Shown in pieces: positions 43,726-53,624 of a stretch of 64,000 nucleotides of DNA; the stretch's first letter is position 1; the number at the start of each line of letters is the position of its first letter. Below the pieces are notes generated by a model. It was not told the origin of the DNA, did no database searches, and saw only the letters and a list, made by a program, of their open reading frames with translations. The translations under genes were made by a program, and so were the position numbers. The DNA lies in the NCBI RefSeq assembly GCF_002078605.1, contig NZ_MSJR01000008.1, forward strand, positions 124,001 to 188,000, in the 5' to 3' direction. The DNA comes from Salegentibacter sediminis. GTDB lineage: Bacteria > Bacteroidota > Bacteroidia > Flavobacteriales > Flavobacteriaceae.

Positions 43726-45174
43726 ATGAAGCGTTTAATAGCATTAATATTGGCCTTTTCTGTGAGTCTTCTGAATATCCAATGTTCAGAAGACGATCCG
43801 GCAACCCCACCCCCTCCTCCACTTAAACCTGGAGGAGAGGTGATTGGGAAAGCCCAGCTCTGGACCACCAATGCAGCAGGAACCCAATTACTGGAAGAAA
43901 TGCCCACAGTGGATATCTATGAAGAAGCTTTAAGCACAGAGGCTGAACTTATTATCGATCGTACTGAAAAATATCAGGAGATCGAAGGCTTTGGAGCTGC
44001 CCTTACCGGCTCCTCTGCCTTTCTCATTAATGAGCTGTCTTCTGGAAAAAAAAGCGCCTTAATAAAGGATCTTTTTGATCCTAAAACAGGTATTGGAATT
44101 TCCTATCTGCGGATGAGTATTGGTGCCTCTGACTTTTCCTTGCAGGATTTCACCTATAATGATCTGCCTTCCGGGGAGACAGATTCCAATTTGGATAAGT
44201 TTTCCCTGAAGGAAGATGAAAAAGATGTGATTCCGGTATTTAAAGATATTCTTCAGGTTTATCCTAAACTTAAAATTATGGGAAGCCCCTGGAGTGCTCC
44301 GGCCTGGATGAAAACCAACAATTCACTTTATGGTGGAAATTTAAAACAGGAATGGTACAATAGCTATGCTAATTATTTTGTGAAATATATCGAAGGCTAT
44401 GCTGCCCACGGGATAAACATCGATGCGATAACTCCACAAAATGAACCTTTACATCAGGCCCAATATCCAACTATGATAATGGAAGCCGGGCAACAAATTG
44501 ATTTTATAAAAGACCATCTGGGTCCGCTTTTCCAAAGTGAAGGTATCGAAACGAAGATTATTGCTTATGATCATAATTTCGATGAACCCCAATACCCCAT
44601 CGCGGTCCTTAGTGATGAAGAAGCCTATACTTATGTAGATGGATCAGCTTTTCACGCCTATGCGGGAGATGTCTCTGCTATGTCACAGGTTCATAATGCT
44701 TTTCCGGAAAAAGGAGTTTATTTCACGGAGATCTCCGGAGGGGAATGGGCTACAGACTTTGGTGATAATCTTAAATGGAATATCAAAAATATCTTTATAG
44801 GAACCACACGAAACTGGTCAAAAACAGCCTTATTATGGAACCTTGCCCTCGATGAGAATTCTGGGCCCACCAATAATGGATGCCAGAACTGTCGAGGGGT
44901 AGTTACCATAGAATCTTCAGGAGAAATAATTTATAATGAAGAATTCTATGCCCTGGCTCATTTTTCAAAATTCGTCAGGCCTGGTGCCAGAAGAATTGCT
45001 TCCAATCAACTAAGTGGCGGAATCTACAATGTAGCCTTTCAAAACCCTGATGGTACAATTGCGCTGGTCGTTCTTAATGAAACTTCTTCTAACAGAAGCA
45101 TAAACGTACAGGCCGGAGATAAATACCTGAAAATAAACAGTACAGCTAATTCAGTATCAACATTTGTGTGGTAA
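43726..45174 (+). CDS. GH30 glucanase lipoprotein, first copy
   Basis: The 482-residue protein has a lipoprotein signal (IQC, Cys20), a Pro-rich linker and a GH30 catalytic barrel. Acid/base E240 lies in TPQNEP and nucleophile E335 in YFTEISG. The C-terminal beta-sandwich ends at STFVW. GH30 members of this type hydrolyse beta-1,6-glucan (GH30_3) or related beta-glucosides. It starts 2 bases after the susD stop. Surface display, inferred from the lipid anchor and PUL context, suggests it makes the import-size fragments. Subfamily is inferred from context. Confidence 0.9.
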   Translation: MKRLIALILAFSVSLLNIQCSEDDPATPPPPPLKPGGEVIGKAQLWTTNAAGTQLLEEMPTVDIYEEALSTEAELIIDRTEKYQEIEGFGAALTGSSAFLINELSSGKKSALIKDLFDPKTGIGISYLRMSIGASDFSLQDFTYNDLPSGETDSNLDKFSLKEDEKDVIPVFKDILQVYPKLKIMGSPWSAPAWMKTNNSLYGGNLKQEWYNSYANYFVKYIEGYAAHGINIDAITPQNEPLHQAQYPTMIMEAGQQIDFIKDHLGPLFQSEGIETKIIAYDHNFDEPQYPIAVLSDEEAYTYVDGSAFHAYAGDVSAMSQVHNAFPEKGVYFTEISGGEWATDFGDNLKWNIKNIFIGTTRNWSKTALLWNLALDENSGPTNNGCQNCRGVVTIESSGEIIYNEEFYALAHFSKFVRPGARRIASNQLSGGIYNVAFQNPDGTIALVVLNETSSNRSINVQAGDKYLKINSTANSVSTFVW

Positions 45175-45204
45175 TAAAAAAACAAACTATTAAATAACAA
45201 TAAA

Positions 45205-46917
45205 ATGAAAAAAATAAAAATACTTCTTAGCACAATTCTGGTGCTTGCATTTATTTTTTCCTGCGAAGAAGATAACCTTGACCCTATTGGAGAATGGGAT
45301 CTTAGTGAGCCTTCTTTACTTAGCACGAACGAAAGCCTGGTCTTAGATGAAGACCAACCCAACGAGACCTTCGAATTCACCTGGGATCCGGCAGTCTCAA
45401 CCGAGAGATATCAGGTAAGGTATACCCTGATTTTAAGTACTCCGGGAAATTATGAGGCCCCTCTACTTAGTAAAGCTTCCGAAAATGGAGGCCGCGATAC
45501 CAATGGAAGTTTTACTGCTAGTGAAATCGACCTTGCATTATCTTATGCTGGATATAATGCCGGAACAGAAGTTGACCTGGAAGTTGTAGTACTCGCAAAT
45601 AGTATTGATAAACAAACTACCGATGCTGCGGAATTAAGTGTAAAACGTTTTGAATCCGAATACCTTCCCGGGCAATTGTACCTTTCTGGAGAGGCCACCG
45701 AAGCAGGAACTGATCTTTCACAGGCTTTATCAATGAGATCCCTGAAAGATACCGAAAATAACGCCACCGATGTTTTCGAAATCTATACCCATCTCGAAGC
45801 AGGAGCAGCCTTTATGATTTATAGTGAAACTTCCCTTCCCGCTCATACCTATGGGGGTAGCGAAGGAGAACTGGTTAAAAATGGGGATCCGATTATAGTT
45901 GATGAAACCGGGGAATACAGATTAACCGTAGACCTTGCAGAAGGAACATACAACCTTCTGAAGATAGAACACTTAAGTGTTGTTGGCGATGTTATCGCTG
46001 CCGGTTGGGGTGGAGATGAACCTTTGGAATACATCGGCAATGGCGTTTGGGAAGCTGAGCTTTCTCTGAATTCTGGAGGATTCCTTTTCAGGCTTAATGG
46101 CGACTGGGGTTACCTCTTTAAAAGAATTGCCGGCACCCAGAATGAACTTTATATGGAATCCCAGGCAGGAGATGCCGGAATTGAAATTGAAGATATCCCA
46201 TTAGGTGCTCCGGGAGATTATACCGTTACTGTAAACCTTTCAGGAGATACCTACACCTATTCCCTTGAAAGCAACCAGGTAAGCAATCCTCCTTCTGAAA
46301 CCCCTGATGCGCTTTACCTTCTTGCCGATGGCGTAGTAGTATTTGAATTCAATAAAGAAGATGATAAGTTTATGTCAGGTACCTATATTCCGTTACAGGC
46401 GGAAGTAAGCTATCAACTTAACAGCGCTGAAGACGGTACAGGAACAGCCTACTCACTTGACGGAATTATTGGAGAAACCTCCAACCCTGACGGAGATTCA
46501 GCTTTTGGCAGCCTTGGTCTTTTGGAAAGCCCTGGAAATATTTCTCCGGCAAGAGATCAGGCCTATTCCCTGGAATTTAATTTTGCCACGGGAGCGGTAA
46601 ACTGGAAATATTATAACATAAAATTATTCCATTGGGACGAAGAAGGCGGCGGCTGGGATAGTAGGGACGAGTTCCTTATGACCTATGTGCATCCGCATAA
46701 ATTTACGACGACCCAGGCTCTGGAAGCTGGTTACCACCTTAAATTTAATTCCCCCTGGGATATTCAGTTAGGTGGGGACGATCCCGATGCCCTGTCCGGA
46801 ACCATGACCAATGGCGGTCCAAACTTAACCAATATAACAACCTCGGCAACCTACGAGGTGAATATCGAAGTGGCCAATGATTATGAAACCGGAACTTACG
46901 AATTCATTTTACAGTAA
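45205..46917 (+). CDS. SusE/SusF-like outer-membrane glycan-binding lipoprotein of PUL2
   Basis: The 570-residue lipoprotein (signal ending IFSC) has an N-terminal SusE-like Ig domain (about 30-165, EFTWDPAVSTERYQVRYTLI pattern) and two or three CBM-like repeats with the SusF signature (SVVGDVIAAGWGG--PL-Y-GNGVWEAEL-L, then GDWGYLFKR). Aromatic residues in these modules would contact glucan. It has no catalytic motif. Located between two GH30 genes in PUL2, it probably holds the polysaccharide at the surface. Confidence 0.85.
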   Translation: MKKIKILLSTILVLAFIFSCEEDNLDPIGEWDLSEPSLLSTNESLVLDEDQPNETFEFTWDPAVSTERYQVRYTLILSTPGNYEAPLLSKASENGGRDTNGSFTASEIDLALSYAGYNAGTEVDLEVVVLANSIDKQTTDAAELSVKRFESEYLPGQLYLSGEATEAGTDLSQALSMRSLKDTENNATDVFEIYTHLEAGAAFMIYSETSLPAHTYGGSEGELVKNGDPIIVDETGEYRLTVDLAEGTYNLLKIEHLSVVGDVIAAGWGGDEPLEYIGNGVWEAELSLNSGGFLFRLNGDWGYLFKRIAGTQNELYMESQAGDAGIEIEDIPLGAPGDYTVTVNLSGDTYTYSLESNQVSNPPSETPDALYLLADGVVVFEFNKEDDKFMSGTYIPLQAEVSYQLNSAEDGTGTAYSLDGIIGETSNPDGDSAFGSLGLLESPGNISPARDQAYSLEFNFATGAVNWKYYNIKLFHWDEEGGGWDSRDEFLMTYVHPHKFTTTQALEAGYHLKFNSPWDIQLGGDDPDALSGTMTNGGPNLTNITTSATYEVNIEVANDYETGTYEFILQ

Positions 46918-46981
46918 TTAGCCAATACTATTAATTAGACAGATGCCGCTACTATGGCGGCATCTTTTTACCCCTATTGAA

Positions 46982-48403
46982 ATGCACAAACCCTTTAATA
47001 AACCAATACTTCTGGTGCTAATGCTCTTTACATTATTAGCCTGTGATCAGAAGAACGAAAAAAATAATAGTCCGGATGAACCGGAAATGTGGCTCACAAG
47101 TCTTGATAAAAAATCGCTTCTTGAAAAAAGAGAGCTTACAGCTAGCAAGGAAAATGATTTCAAAGCTCAGGCCACTATTACTGTAGACACCTCCAGGAAA
47201 TTTCAGAAGATAGACGGATTCGGATATACCCTAACCGGCGGAAGTGCCCTGCATATAAATCAAATGAGCGATGATGCCAGAAATGAACTCTTACAGGAAC
47301 TTTTTGGTACCGGCAATGATCAGATCGGGGTAAGTTACCTTCGGCTAAGCATTGGGGCATCCGATCTTGATGAGGCTCCGTTTTCCTATAACGACCTGGA
47401 AGAGGGAGAAACCGATGCGCAACTTGAAAAATTCTCTCTGGCTAAGGACAGCCTTCACCTCATTCCGGTATTAAAAGAGATTCTGGAGATCGCCCCTGAT
47501 ATTAAAATCCTTGGGTCCCCCTGGTCTCCTCCGGTTTGGATGAAAGATAATGGAGATACCCGTGGCGGCAGCCTTAAGGAGGAATACTATCCGGCCTATG
47601 CCTTATATTTTGTAAAATACATTCAGGCGATGGCCCAGGAAGGAATCACAATAGATGCCATCACCATTCAGAATGAACCTTTACACCCCGGGAATAATCC
47701 AAGTCTTTTGATGCTGGCAAAAGATCAGGCCGTATTCATTAAAGATCACTTAGGTCCTCTTTTTAAAGAAAAGGGTATTGAGACCAAGATCATCCTGTAC
47801 GATCATAACGCCGATCGCCCCGATTATCCAATTTCTATTCTGGATGATGCAGATGCTGCACAGTATGTAGATGGTTCTGCATTCCACCTCTACGGTGGGG
47901 ATATTAGTGCTCTCTCTAAAGTACACGAAGCTCATCCAGACAAGAATCTTTATTTCACCGAACAATGGGTGGGAGCTCCCGGCAATTTCGCACAGGAGAT
48001 GGAATGGCATACCGAAAACCTTATTATTGGTGCAACCAGGAATTGGAGTAAAAACGTACTGGAATGGAACCTTGCAGCCGATGAAAACCAGCAACCTCAC
48101 ACCGACCGTGGAGGCTGTGATCGCTGCCTTGGCGCTATCACAATAACCGGCGACGAAGTAACCAGAGAACCGGCATACTACATTATAGCCCAGGCTTCCA
48201 AATTTGTTCGTCCCGGTGCTGTTCGTGTAGCTTCAAATATACCTGAGAATGTACCCAACGTTGCCTTTCTTTCCCCCGAAGGAAAAGTGGTGATGATTCT
48301 TCAGAATAAAAATGAAGAACAAAAAAATATAGTCATCGAAATTGGAGAAAGGAGCTATAATGTTTCCCTCCCTGCAAAATCTGTGGCTAGCCTAAACTTT
48401 TAA
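46982..48403 (+). CDS. GH30 glucanase lipoprotein, second copy
   Basis: The product (473 residues from ATG at 46982) has a lipoprotein signal (TLLAC), and the GH30 barrel with acid/base E232 (TIQNEP) and nucleophile E327 (YFTEQWVG). It is a paralogue of the first GH30 in the operon, from which it has clearly diverged (FTEQ versus FTEI at the nucleophile). The two may differ in endo/exo action or chain-length preference. A longer frame from 46943 would precede the signal peptide and is not preferred. It ends 11 bases before the GH3 start. Confidence 0.9.
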   Translation: MHKPFNKPILLVLMLFTLLACDQKNEKNNSPDEPEMWLTSLDKKSLLEKRELTASKENDFKAQATITVDTSRKFQKIDGFGYTLTGGSALHINQMSDDARNELLQELFGTGNDQIGVSYLRLSIGASDLDEAPFSYNDLEEGETDAQLEKFSLAKDSLHLIPVLKEILEIAPDIKILGSPWSPPVWMKDNGDTRGGSLKEEYYPAYALYFVKYIQAMAQEGITIDAITIQNEPLHPGNNPSLLMLAKDQAVFIKDHLGPLFKEKGIETKIILYDHNADRPDYPISILDDADAAQYVDGSAFHLYGGDISALSKVHEAHPDKNLYFTEQWVGAPGNFAQEMEWHTENLIIGATRNWSKNVLEWNLAADENQQPHTDRGGCDRCLGAITITGDEVTREPAYYIIAQASKFVRPGAVRVASNIPENVPNVAFLSPEGKVVMILQNKNEEQKNIVIEIGERSYNVSLPAKSVASLNF

Positions 48404-48414
48404 GAAAAATAACT

Positions 48415-50730
48415 ATGAAAATAAATAAGATAATATTTACTGCTGGAATTTTATTGGCCGGGTTCAATTCCTATGCTCAGGAACAGCCTACTCCTGCAGA
48501 AATAGATAAAAAGGCCACCGAATTACTGGGTAAAATGACCCTGGAAGAAAAGGTTGGCCAAATGACCCAGGTCACCCTCGATGTTATTGGAGAAGGGGAA
48601 GACATATACTCCAGTTTTGAACCTTTTAATCTCGATAAAGAACTGGTGAGGAAAGCAGTTTCCCATTATAAAGTGGGATCCTTTCTGAACACAGCTAATA
48701 ACAGAGCCCTTCCAAGGGAAAAATGGTATGAGATCATCTCTGAAATTCAGGAAATTAATTCCGAAGAGAATGAATTGAATATTCCTATCATTTATGGAGT
48801 AGATGAGATTCATGGTGCCACTTATACCGTAGGCGCTACCATGTTTCCACAGCAAATTGCCCAGGCTGCCAGCCGAAATCCCGGATTGGTAAAAAGGGGA
48901 GCTGAAATAACCGCCTATGAGACCCGGGCCAGCGGAATTCCATGGAATTTCTCGCCGGTATTGGATTTAGGAATGGACCCCAGGTTCTCCCGTATGTGGG
49001 AATCATTTGGGGAAGACCCCTACCTCACTTCGGTACTCGGGGTGGCCATGATAGATGGTTATGAAGGTAAGGATAATAATATTGGCCATCCCCACCACCT
49101 TGCCTCAACGATGAAGCACTTTTTAGGCTATCACGCGGTAACCTCCGGAAAAGACAGAACGCCGGCCTATATCCCAGATGATGTACTAAGAGAATACCAT
49201 CTTCCGTCTTTTAAGGCGGCAATAGATGCAGGTGCGCATAGCATTATGGTCAATTCCGGACTTATTAACGGTAAACCGGTACACGCTAATTACGATCTTC
49301 TCACCAAACTTCTGAAAGAAGAATTAAATTTTGAAGGCCTGGTAGTTACCGATTGGGCCGACATCGAAAACCTACACCGCAGGGATCGCGTGGCTCAAAA
49401 TGATAAAGAAGCTATTAAAATGGCCATAAATGCGGGAATTGATATGTCTATGGTTCCTTATGAATATGAGCGGTTTGTAGAGAAGCTTCTGGAATTAGTA
49501 AAAGAAGGCGAGGTTAAGGAATCGCGCATCGATGATGCGGTAAAAAGAATTCTGAAAGTAAAACTCGCGCTAAACCTCTTCGAAGTTCCCGTTACTCACT
49601 ATGAGGATTATCCGAAATTTGGGAGTGAAGAATTTGAGCAGGAGGCCTTCAATATGGCTGCGGAGGCGATTACCCTTTTAAAAAATGAAAGTGATGTGTT
49701 ACCCCTTCAAAAAGATGTAAAAGTATTGGTGACCGGCCCAAATGCCAACTCCATGAGAACCCTGAACGGGGCGTGGACCTATTCCTGGCAAGGAGAAAAA
49801 ACACCCGAATTTGCTGAAGATTATAACACTATTTATGAGGCTGTAGCCAATAAACTCGGGAAACAGAACGTGATCTTTGAAGCGGGTGTTAATTATAAAA
49901 ATGACGGCAAGTATTTTGAAGAAGAAGATGCTGGTATTGCAAATGCTGTAAAACAGGCAGAAAATGTTGAGTACATTTTGTTAATCCTTGGAGAGAATTC
50001 TTATACCGAAAAACCGGGTGACCTGAATGATCTCTATATCTCTGATCTTCAAACTCAGCTCGCAAAAGAATTAGCAGCCACAGGGAAACCGGTAATTCTT
50101 ATTCTTAATGAAGGCCGCCCAAGGATAATAAGCAAATTCGAACAGGATATGGCCGCCGTGGTACAAACTTACCTCCCTGGAAATTTTGGTGGCGATGCCC
50201 TGGCCGATATCTTATTCGGAGATATCAACCCTTCCGGAAAACTGCCTTATACCTATCCGCGCTATCCTAATGCCTTGATTCCGTATATTCATAAACCTTC
50301 CGAAGAGCAAACCAAAGCCGAAGGAGTTTATAATTACGAAGCCGATTTTAATCCGCAGTATCCTTTTGGGTTCGGACTTAGTTATACCGATTTTGAAGTT
50401 TCAGACCTTCAAATCGATAAGACCGAAATCACCCAAAACGATACCTTCACCCTAAGTGTGAAATTATCTAATACGGGAAATCGCAGCGGAAAGGAAGTAG
50501 TTGAAGTTTACAGTTCAGATTTGTACGCCTCAGAGATCACGCCCGATGTAAAAAGACTTCGGAAGTTTAGAAAAGTAGAACTTGCTGCTGGAGAAACCAA
50601 AACTATCGAATTTAATATCAGTACCTCCGACCTGGCATCGGTTAATACCCAGGGAGAAACAATCGCAGAGCCGGGAGAATTCGAGATATCTGTAAAGGAT
50701 CTCAAAAAAACTATTCTTCTGAAAGAATAA
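48415..50730 (+). CDS. GH3 family beta-glucosidase of PUL2
   Basis: The 771-residue exported enzyme has a signal peptide ending near SYA/Q (residue 21), a GH3 N-domain with nucleophile D313 in VVTDWADI, the KHFLGY and RGxxGE-like substrate-binding motifs, a C-domain with KNESDVLPL, and a fibronectin-III-like tail from about 665. It should release glucose from the non-reducing ends of imported oligosaccharides in the periplasm. It is the last gene of PUL2 and is followed by a terminator at 50755-50792. Confidence 0.94.
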   Translation: MKINKIIFTAGILLAGFNSYAQEQPTPAEIDKKATELLGKMTLEEKVGQMTQVTLDVIGEGEDIYSSFEPFNLDKELVRKAVSHYKVGSFLNTANNRALPREKWYEIISEIQEINSEENELNIPIIYGVDEIHGATYTVGATMFPQQIAQAASRNPGLVKRGAEITAYETRASGIPWNFSPVLDLGMDPRFSRMWESFGEDPYLTSVLGVAMIDGYEGKDNNIGHPHHLASTMKHFLGYHAVTSGKDRTPAYIPDDVLREYHLPSFKAAIDAGAHSIMVNSGLINGKPVHANYDLLTKLLKEELNFEGLVVTDWADIENLHRRDRVAQNDKEAIKMAINAGIDMSMVPYEYERFVEKLLELVKEGEVKESRIDDAVKRILKVKLALNLFEVPVTHYEDYPKFGSEEFEQEAFNMAAEAITLLKNESDVLPLQKDVKVLVTGPNANSMRTLNGAWTYSWQGEKTPEFAEDYNTIYEAVANKLGKQNVIFEAGVNYKNDGKYFEEEDAGIANAVKQAENVEYILLILGENSYTEKPGDLNDLYISDLQTQLAKELAATGKPVILILNEGRPRIISKFEQDMAAVVQTYLPGNFGGDALADILFGDINPSGKLPYTYPRYPNALIPYIHKPSEEQTKAEGVYNYEADFNPQYPFGFGLSYTDFEVSDLQIDKTEITQNDTFTLSVKLSNTGNRSGKEVVEVYSSDLYASEITPDVKRLRKFRKVELAAGETKTIEFNISTSDLASVNTQGETIAEPGEFEISVKDLKKTILLKE

Positions 50731-50754
50731 TACTAAAAACACCTTCTGTTGATT

Positions 50755-50792
50755 AAGGGTTTAACCAGTTTTAAAGGTTAAACCCTTTTTTT
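50755..50792 (+). terminator. Intrinsic terminator at end of PUL2
   Basis: AAGGGTTTAACC (50755-50766) pairs perfectly with GGTTAAACCCTT (50776-50787) around a 9-base loop and runs into a T-tract. It lies 24 bases after the GH3 stop codon. Confidence 0.93.
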
Positions 50793-50901
50793 ATTTTAAA
50801 TACTAAACCATAACCGAGAATCGGGCATAGCCCCCTGACAAATATCATTGTTTTTCAAAGCTTTGGCGACTACCTTGATAGTCTCAAGAAACTTTAGGGC
50901 T

Positions 50902-52635
50902 ATGAATGCTACAGAAAAAAAAGCAGCCTATAACCTCGCCGATTATAACAGCGAAAGAACCTCCTTTTCCTGGAAGAATATTGAAAGTAAACTGGAGCTG
51001 GGGAAAACAAAGGGAGGATATAATATCGCGCATCTGGCGGTTGATCGTCACGCCAACACAAGTCTAAAAAGCACCCTGGCTTTCCGGTTTATTCAAAAGG
51101 ACAGGAGCCCGCAGGACTACAGCTATTCCCGTTTAAAGGAAGAGACTTCAAGATTTGCCAATGTGCTCCGCTCGCTGGGCATTCAGAAAGGGGAAACGGT
51201 CTTTTCCCTGGCCGGCAGGATCCCGGCTTTATATATCACTGCCCTGGGAACCCTGAAGACTACAGCCGTGTTTTGCCCACTCTTTTCCGTTTTCGGGCCT
51301 GAACCAGTTTTTCAGCGCCTGCATAAAGGAGAAGCCAAAATTCTGGTCACTACTTCTGCTTTATATGAAAAGACCGTAAAACAACTTGAAGAAAGGCTCC
51401 CTTTTCTGCGATATATAATCCTTAGCGACCTGGAAGAACATCAATCGGGAAAAGTGCTTTCCTGGTCCCGACTTATGAAAGAGGCTTCTTCCGACTTTAA
51501 GATCCCGCCCACGTCACCTGAGGATCCCGCGCTGCTACACTTTACCAGCGGTACTACCGGAATGCCTAAGGGCACCCTTCACGTTCATAAAGCCGTGCTC
51601 ACCCATTATATCACAGGAAAATTTGTGCTGGATTTTCATCAGGGAGATCTATTCTGGTGTACTGCCGATCCCGGTTGGGTAACCGGCACTTCTTACGGGA
51701 TTATAGCGCCCCTGGTCAATGGGGTTACTTCTATCATAGATCAGGAGGAATTTGATGCCATGCGCTGGTATGCTATTTTGGAAGAACAAAAAGTAAATAT
51801 CTGGTATACCGCTCCCACCGCCATCAGGAGGTTGATGCGAATGGAAATAAAACCCCGTGAAAAATTTAATCTGGGTGCTCTGCGCGTAATTTTAAGCGTG
51901 GGAGAGCCACTTAGTGCGGAAGCTGTGCTCTGGGGGGAACACAGCTTCGGAATTCCCATCCTGGACAACTGGTGGCAAACCGAAACCGGAGGCATTATGA
52001 TCGCTAATTATCCTTCCATGCCGGTAAGGCCCGGGTCCATGGGTAAACCCCTCCCCGGAATTGAAGCCGCCCTGGCGGAAGTGACCGAAGATGGATTAAA
52101 TTTCATAAAAGAACCCGGGAAACAGGGACATCTGCTGCTAAAAAAAGGATTTCCTTCCCTGTTTCGCGACTACCTGCATGAAGAAGAACGCTACCACAAA
52201 TGTTTTACTGGCGAGTGGTATCTCACCGGGGACCTGGCCAAAAAAGATAGCGACGGGTATTTCTGGTTCATAGGCAGGGCCGACGATATCATAAAAACCA
52301 GCGGCCATATGGTAGGCCCTTTTGAGGTGGAAAGCACCCTGATGAGACATCCTGCAATCGCTGAAGCTGCAGTGATAGGAAAACCCGAAGCCTCTATCGG
52401 GGAGTTGGTAAAGGCTTTTGTGGTTCTTAAGCCTGGAGAACCTACCAATGAAGAAATGAAACTGGACATTATAGGCTTTGCCCGAAAACATATGGGGCCG
52501 GCGGTAGCCCCTAAAGAAATCGAATTTATTGCCAGTGTGCCCAAAACCCGAAGCGGAAAAATCCTGCGCCGCCTTTTAAAAGCCCGGGAACTGGGATTAC
52601 CCGAAGGTGACACCTCCACTTTAGAACAAACCTGA
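50902..52635 (+). CDS. Acetyl-CoA synthetase-like acyl-CoA ligase
   Basis: The product (577 residues from ATG at 50902) is an ANL-superfamily enzyme. It has the P-loop-like FTSGTTGMPKG (about 213-223), A5 DNWWQTETGG, YLTGDLAKKDSDGYFWFIGRADDI and a C-terminal KTRSGKILRR with the catalytic, regulatable lysine. It converts a short carboxylate plus CoA and ATP to acyl-CoA and AMP. Length fits AcsA of Gram-positive type rather than the 650-residue Acs. An earlier TTG at 50848 is less likely than the ATG. It is the first gene of the operon and is followed after 2 bases by E1 alpha. Confidence 0.88.
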   Translation: MNATEKKAAYNLADYNSERTSFSWKNIESKLELGKTKGGYNIAHLAVDRHANTSLKSTLAFRFIQKDRSPQDYSYSRLKEETSRFANVLRSLGIQKGETVFSLAGRIPALYITALGTLKTTAVFCPLFSVFGPEPVFQRLHKGEAKILVTTSALYEKTVKQLEERLPFLRYIILSDLEEHQSGKVLSWSRLMKEASSDFKIPPTSPEDPALLHFTSGTTGMPKGTLHVHKAVLTHYITGKFVLDFHQGDLFWCTADPGWVTGTSYGIIAPLVNGVTSIIDQEEFDAMRWYAILEEQKVNIWYTAPTAIRRLMRMEIKPREKFNLGALRVILSVGEPLSAEAVLWGEHSFGIPILDNWWQTETGGIMIANYPSMPVRPGSMGKPLPGIEAALAEVTEDGLNFIKEPGKQGHLLLKKGFPSLFRDYLHEEERYHKCFTGEWYLTGDLAKKDSDGYFWFIGRADDIIKTSGHMVGPFEVESTLMRHPAIAEAAVIGKPEASIGELVKAFVVLKPGEPTNEEMKLDIIGFARKHMGPAVAPKEIEFIASVPKTRSGKILRRLLKARELGLPEGDTSTLEQT

Positions 52636-52637
52636 TC

Positions 52638-53624
52638 ATGAAAAATAAAAACAATTTAGATCCGGAGAAAGCCGAAAAACTTCTGTTTCAGATGCTCCTA
52701 ATGAGAAAGTTCGAAGAGAAGAGTGCTGAGCTCTACACCAAAGAAAAAATAAGAGGTTTTCTGCATCTCTATATAGGTGAGGAAGCAGTAGCCACAGGGA
52801 TCATACAGGCCCTTAAGCCTGAAGATTATATCCTTGCAACCTACCGGGAACATGCCCATGCTCTGGCACGTGGGGTGGACGCGGGGGTAATTATGGCCGA
52901 GATGTATGGCAAACAGGAAGGCTGTAGTCGCGGTCGTGGCGGTTCCATGCACCTCTTTGATAAAGAAAAAAACTTCTTTGGCGGCAATGCAATAGTAAGC
53001 GGTCATCTCCCCCTGGCCACGGGTATGGCCCTGGCTTCCAAAAAACTAAAAAGGGATAACATCACGGTCTGCTTTTTCGGCGAAGGAGCGGCAGCAGAGG
53101 GGGAATTCCATGAAGCCCTTAACCTGGCTTCGCTCTGGAAAGTGCCTGTACTGTTCGTTTGTGAAAATAACCTGTATGCCATGGGCACTGCCCTACGCTA
53201 CACTCATGCTGTACAGGAAATTGAAAAAAAAGGCCCTGCCTATGGGATAGAATCGAAAGCGGTAGACGGGATGGACCTGCTAAAGCTAATGGAAGCCGCT
53301 AATAAAGCCGTAGAGCAGGTAAGAAGTTCAGGGGAGCCCTACCTGCTGGTGTGCAACACTTACCGTTTCAGGGCACATTCCATGTTTGATGCTGAATTAT
53401 ATCGGGATAAAACCGAAGTTGAAAAATGGAAAAAACGCGATCCTATTCCAAAATTCCGGAAATATTTGCTGAAGGAGAATTTGATAAGCGAGGCGAAAGT
53501 TCAGGAATTAGAAAAAAGACTGAATACCGAAATCCAGAAAGCCGTCGACTTAGCCGAAGCAGGAACCTGGGAAGCTAAAGAGGAACTCACAAGATTTGTC
53601 TATTCTGAAAACCCTGTATCATGA
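52638..53624 (+). CDS. 2-oxo-acid/acetoin dehydrogenase E1 component, alpha subunit
   Basis: The 328-residue protein is a TPP-dependent E1 alpha with the [24 protein letters not shown] cofactor-binding block (in short: FGEGAAAEG...VLFVCENN), [11 protein letters not shown] and the phosphorylation-loop-like [17 protein letters not shown]. With E1 beta it decarboxylates a 2-oxo-acid or acetoin and passes the acyl or acetyl group to lipoamide. It overlaps the E1 beta start by 4 bases. Length and the [19 protein letters not shown] motif resemble the pyruvate/acetoin dehydrogenase subgroup. Confidence 0.9.
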   Translation: MKNKNNLDPEKAEKLLFQMLLMRKFEEKSAELYTKEKIRGFLHLYIGEEAVATGIIQALKPEDYILATYREHAHALARGVDAGVIMAEMYGKQEGCSRGRGGSMHLFDKEKNFFGGNAIVSGHLPLATGMALASKKLKRDNITVCFFGEGAAAEGEFHEALNLASLWKVPVLFVCENNLYAMGTALRYTHAVQEIEKKGPAYGIESKAVDGMDLLKLMEAANKAVEQVRSSGEPYLLVCNTYRFRAHSMFDAELYRDKTEVEKWKKRDPIPKFRKYLLKENLISEAKVQELEKRLNTEIQKAVDLAEAGTWEAKEELTRFVYSENPVS

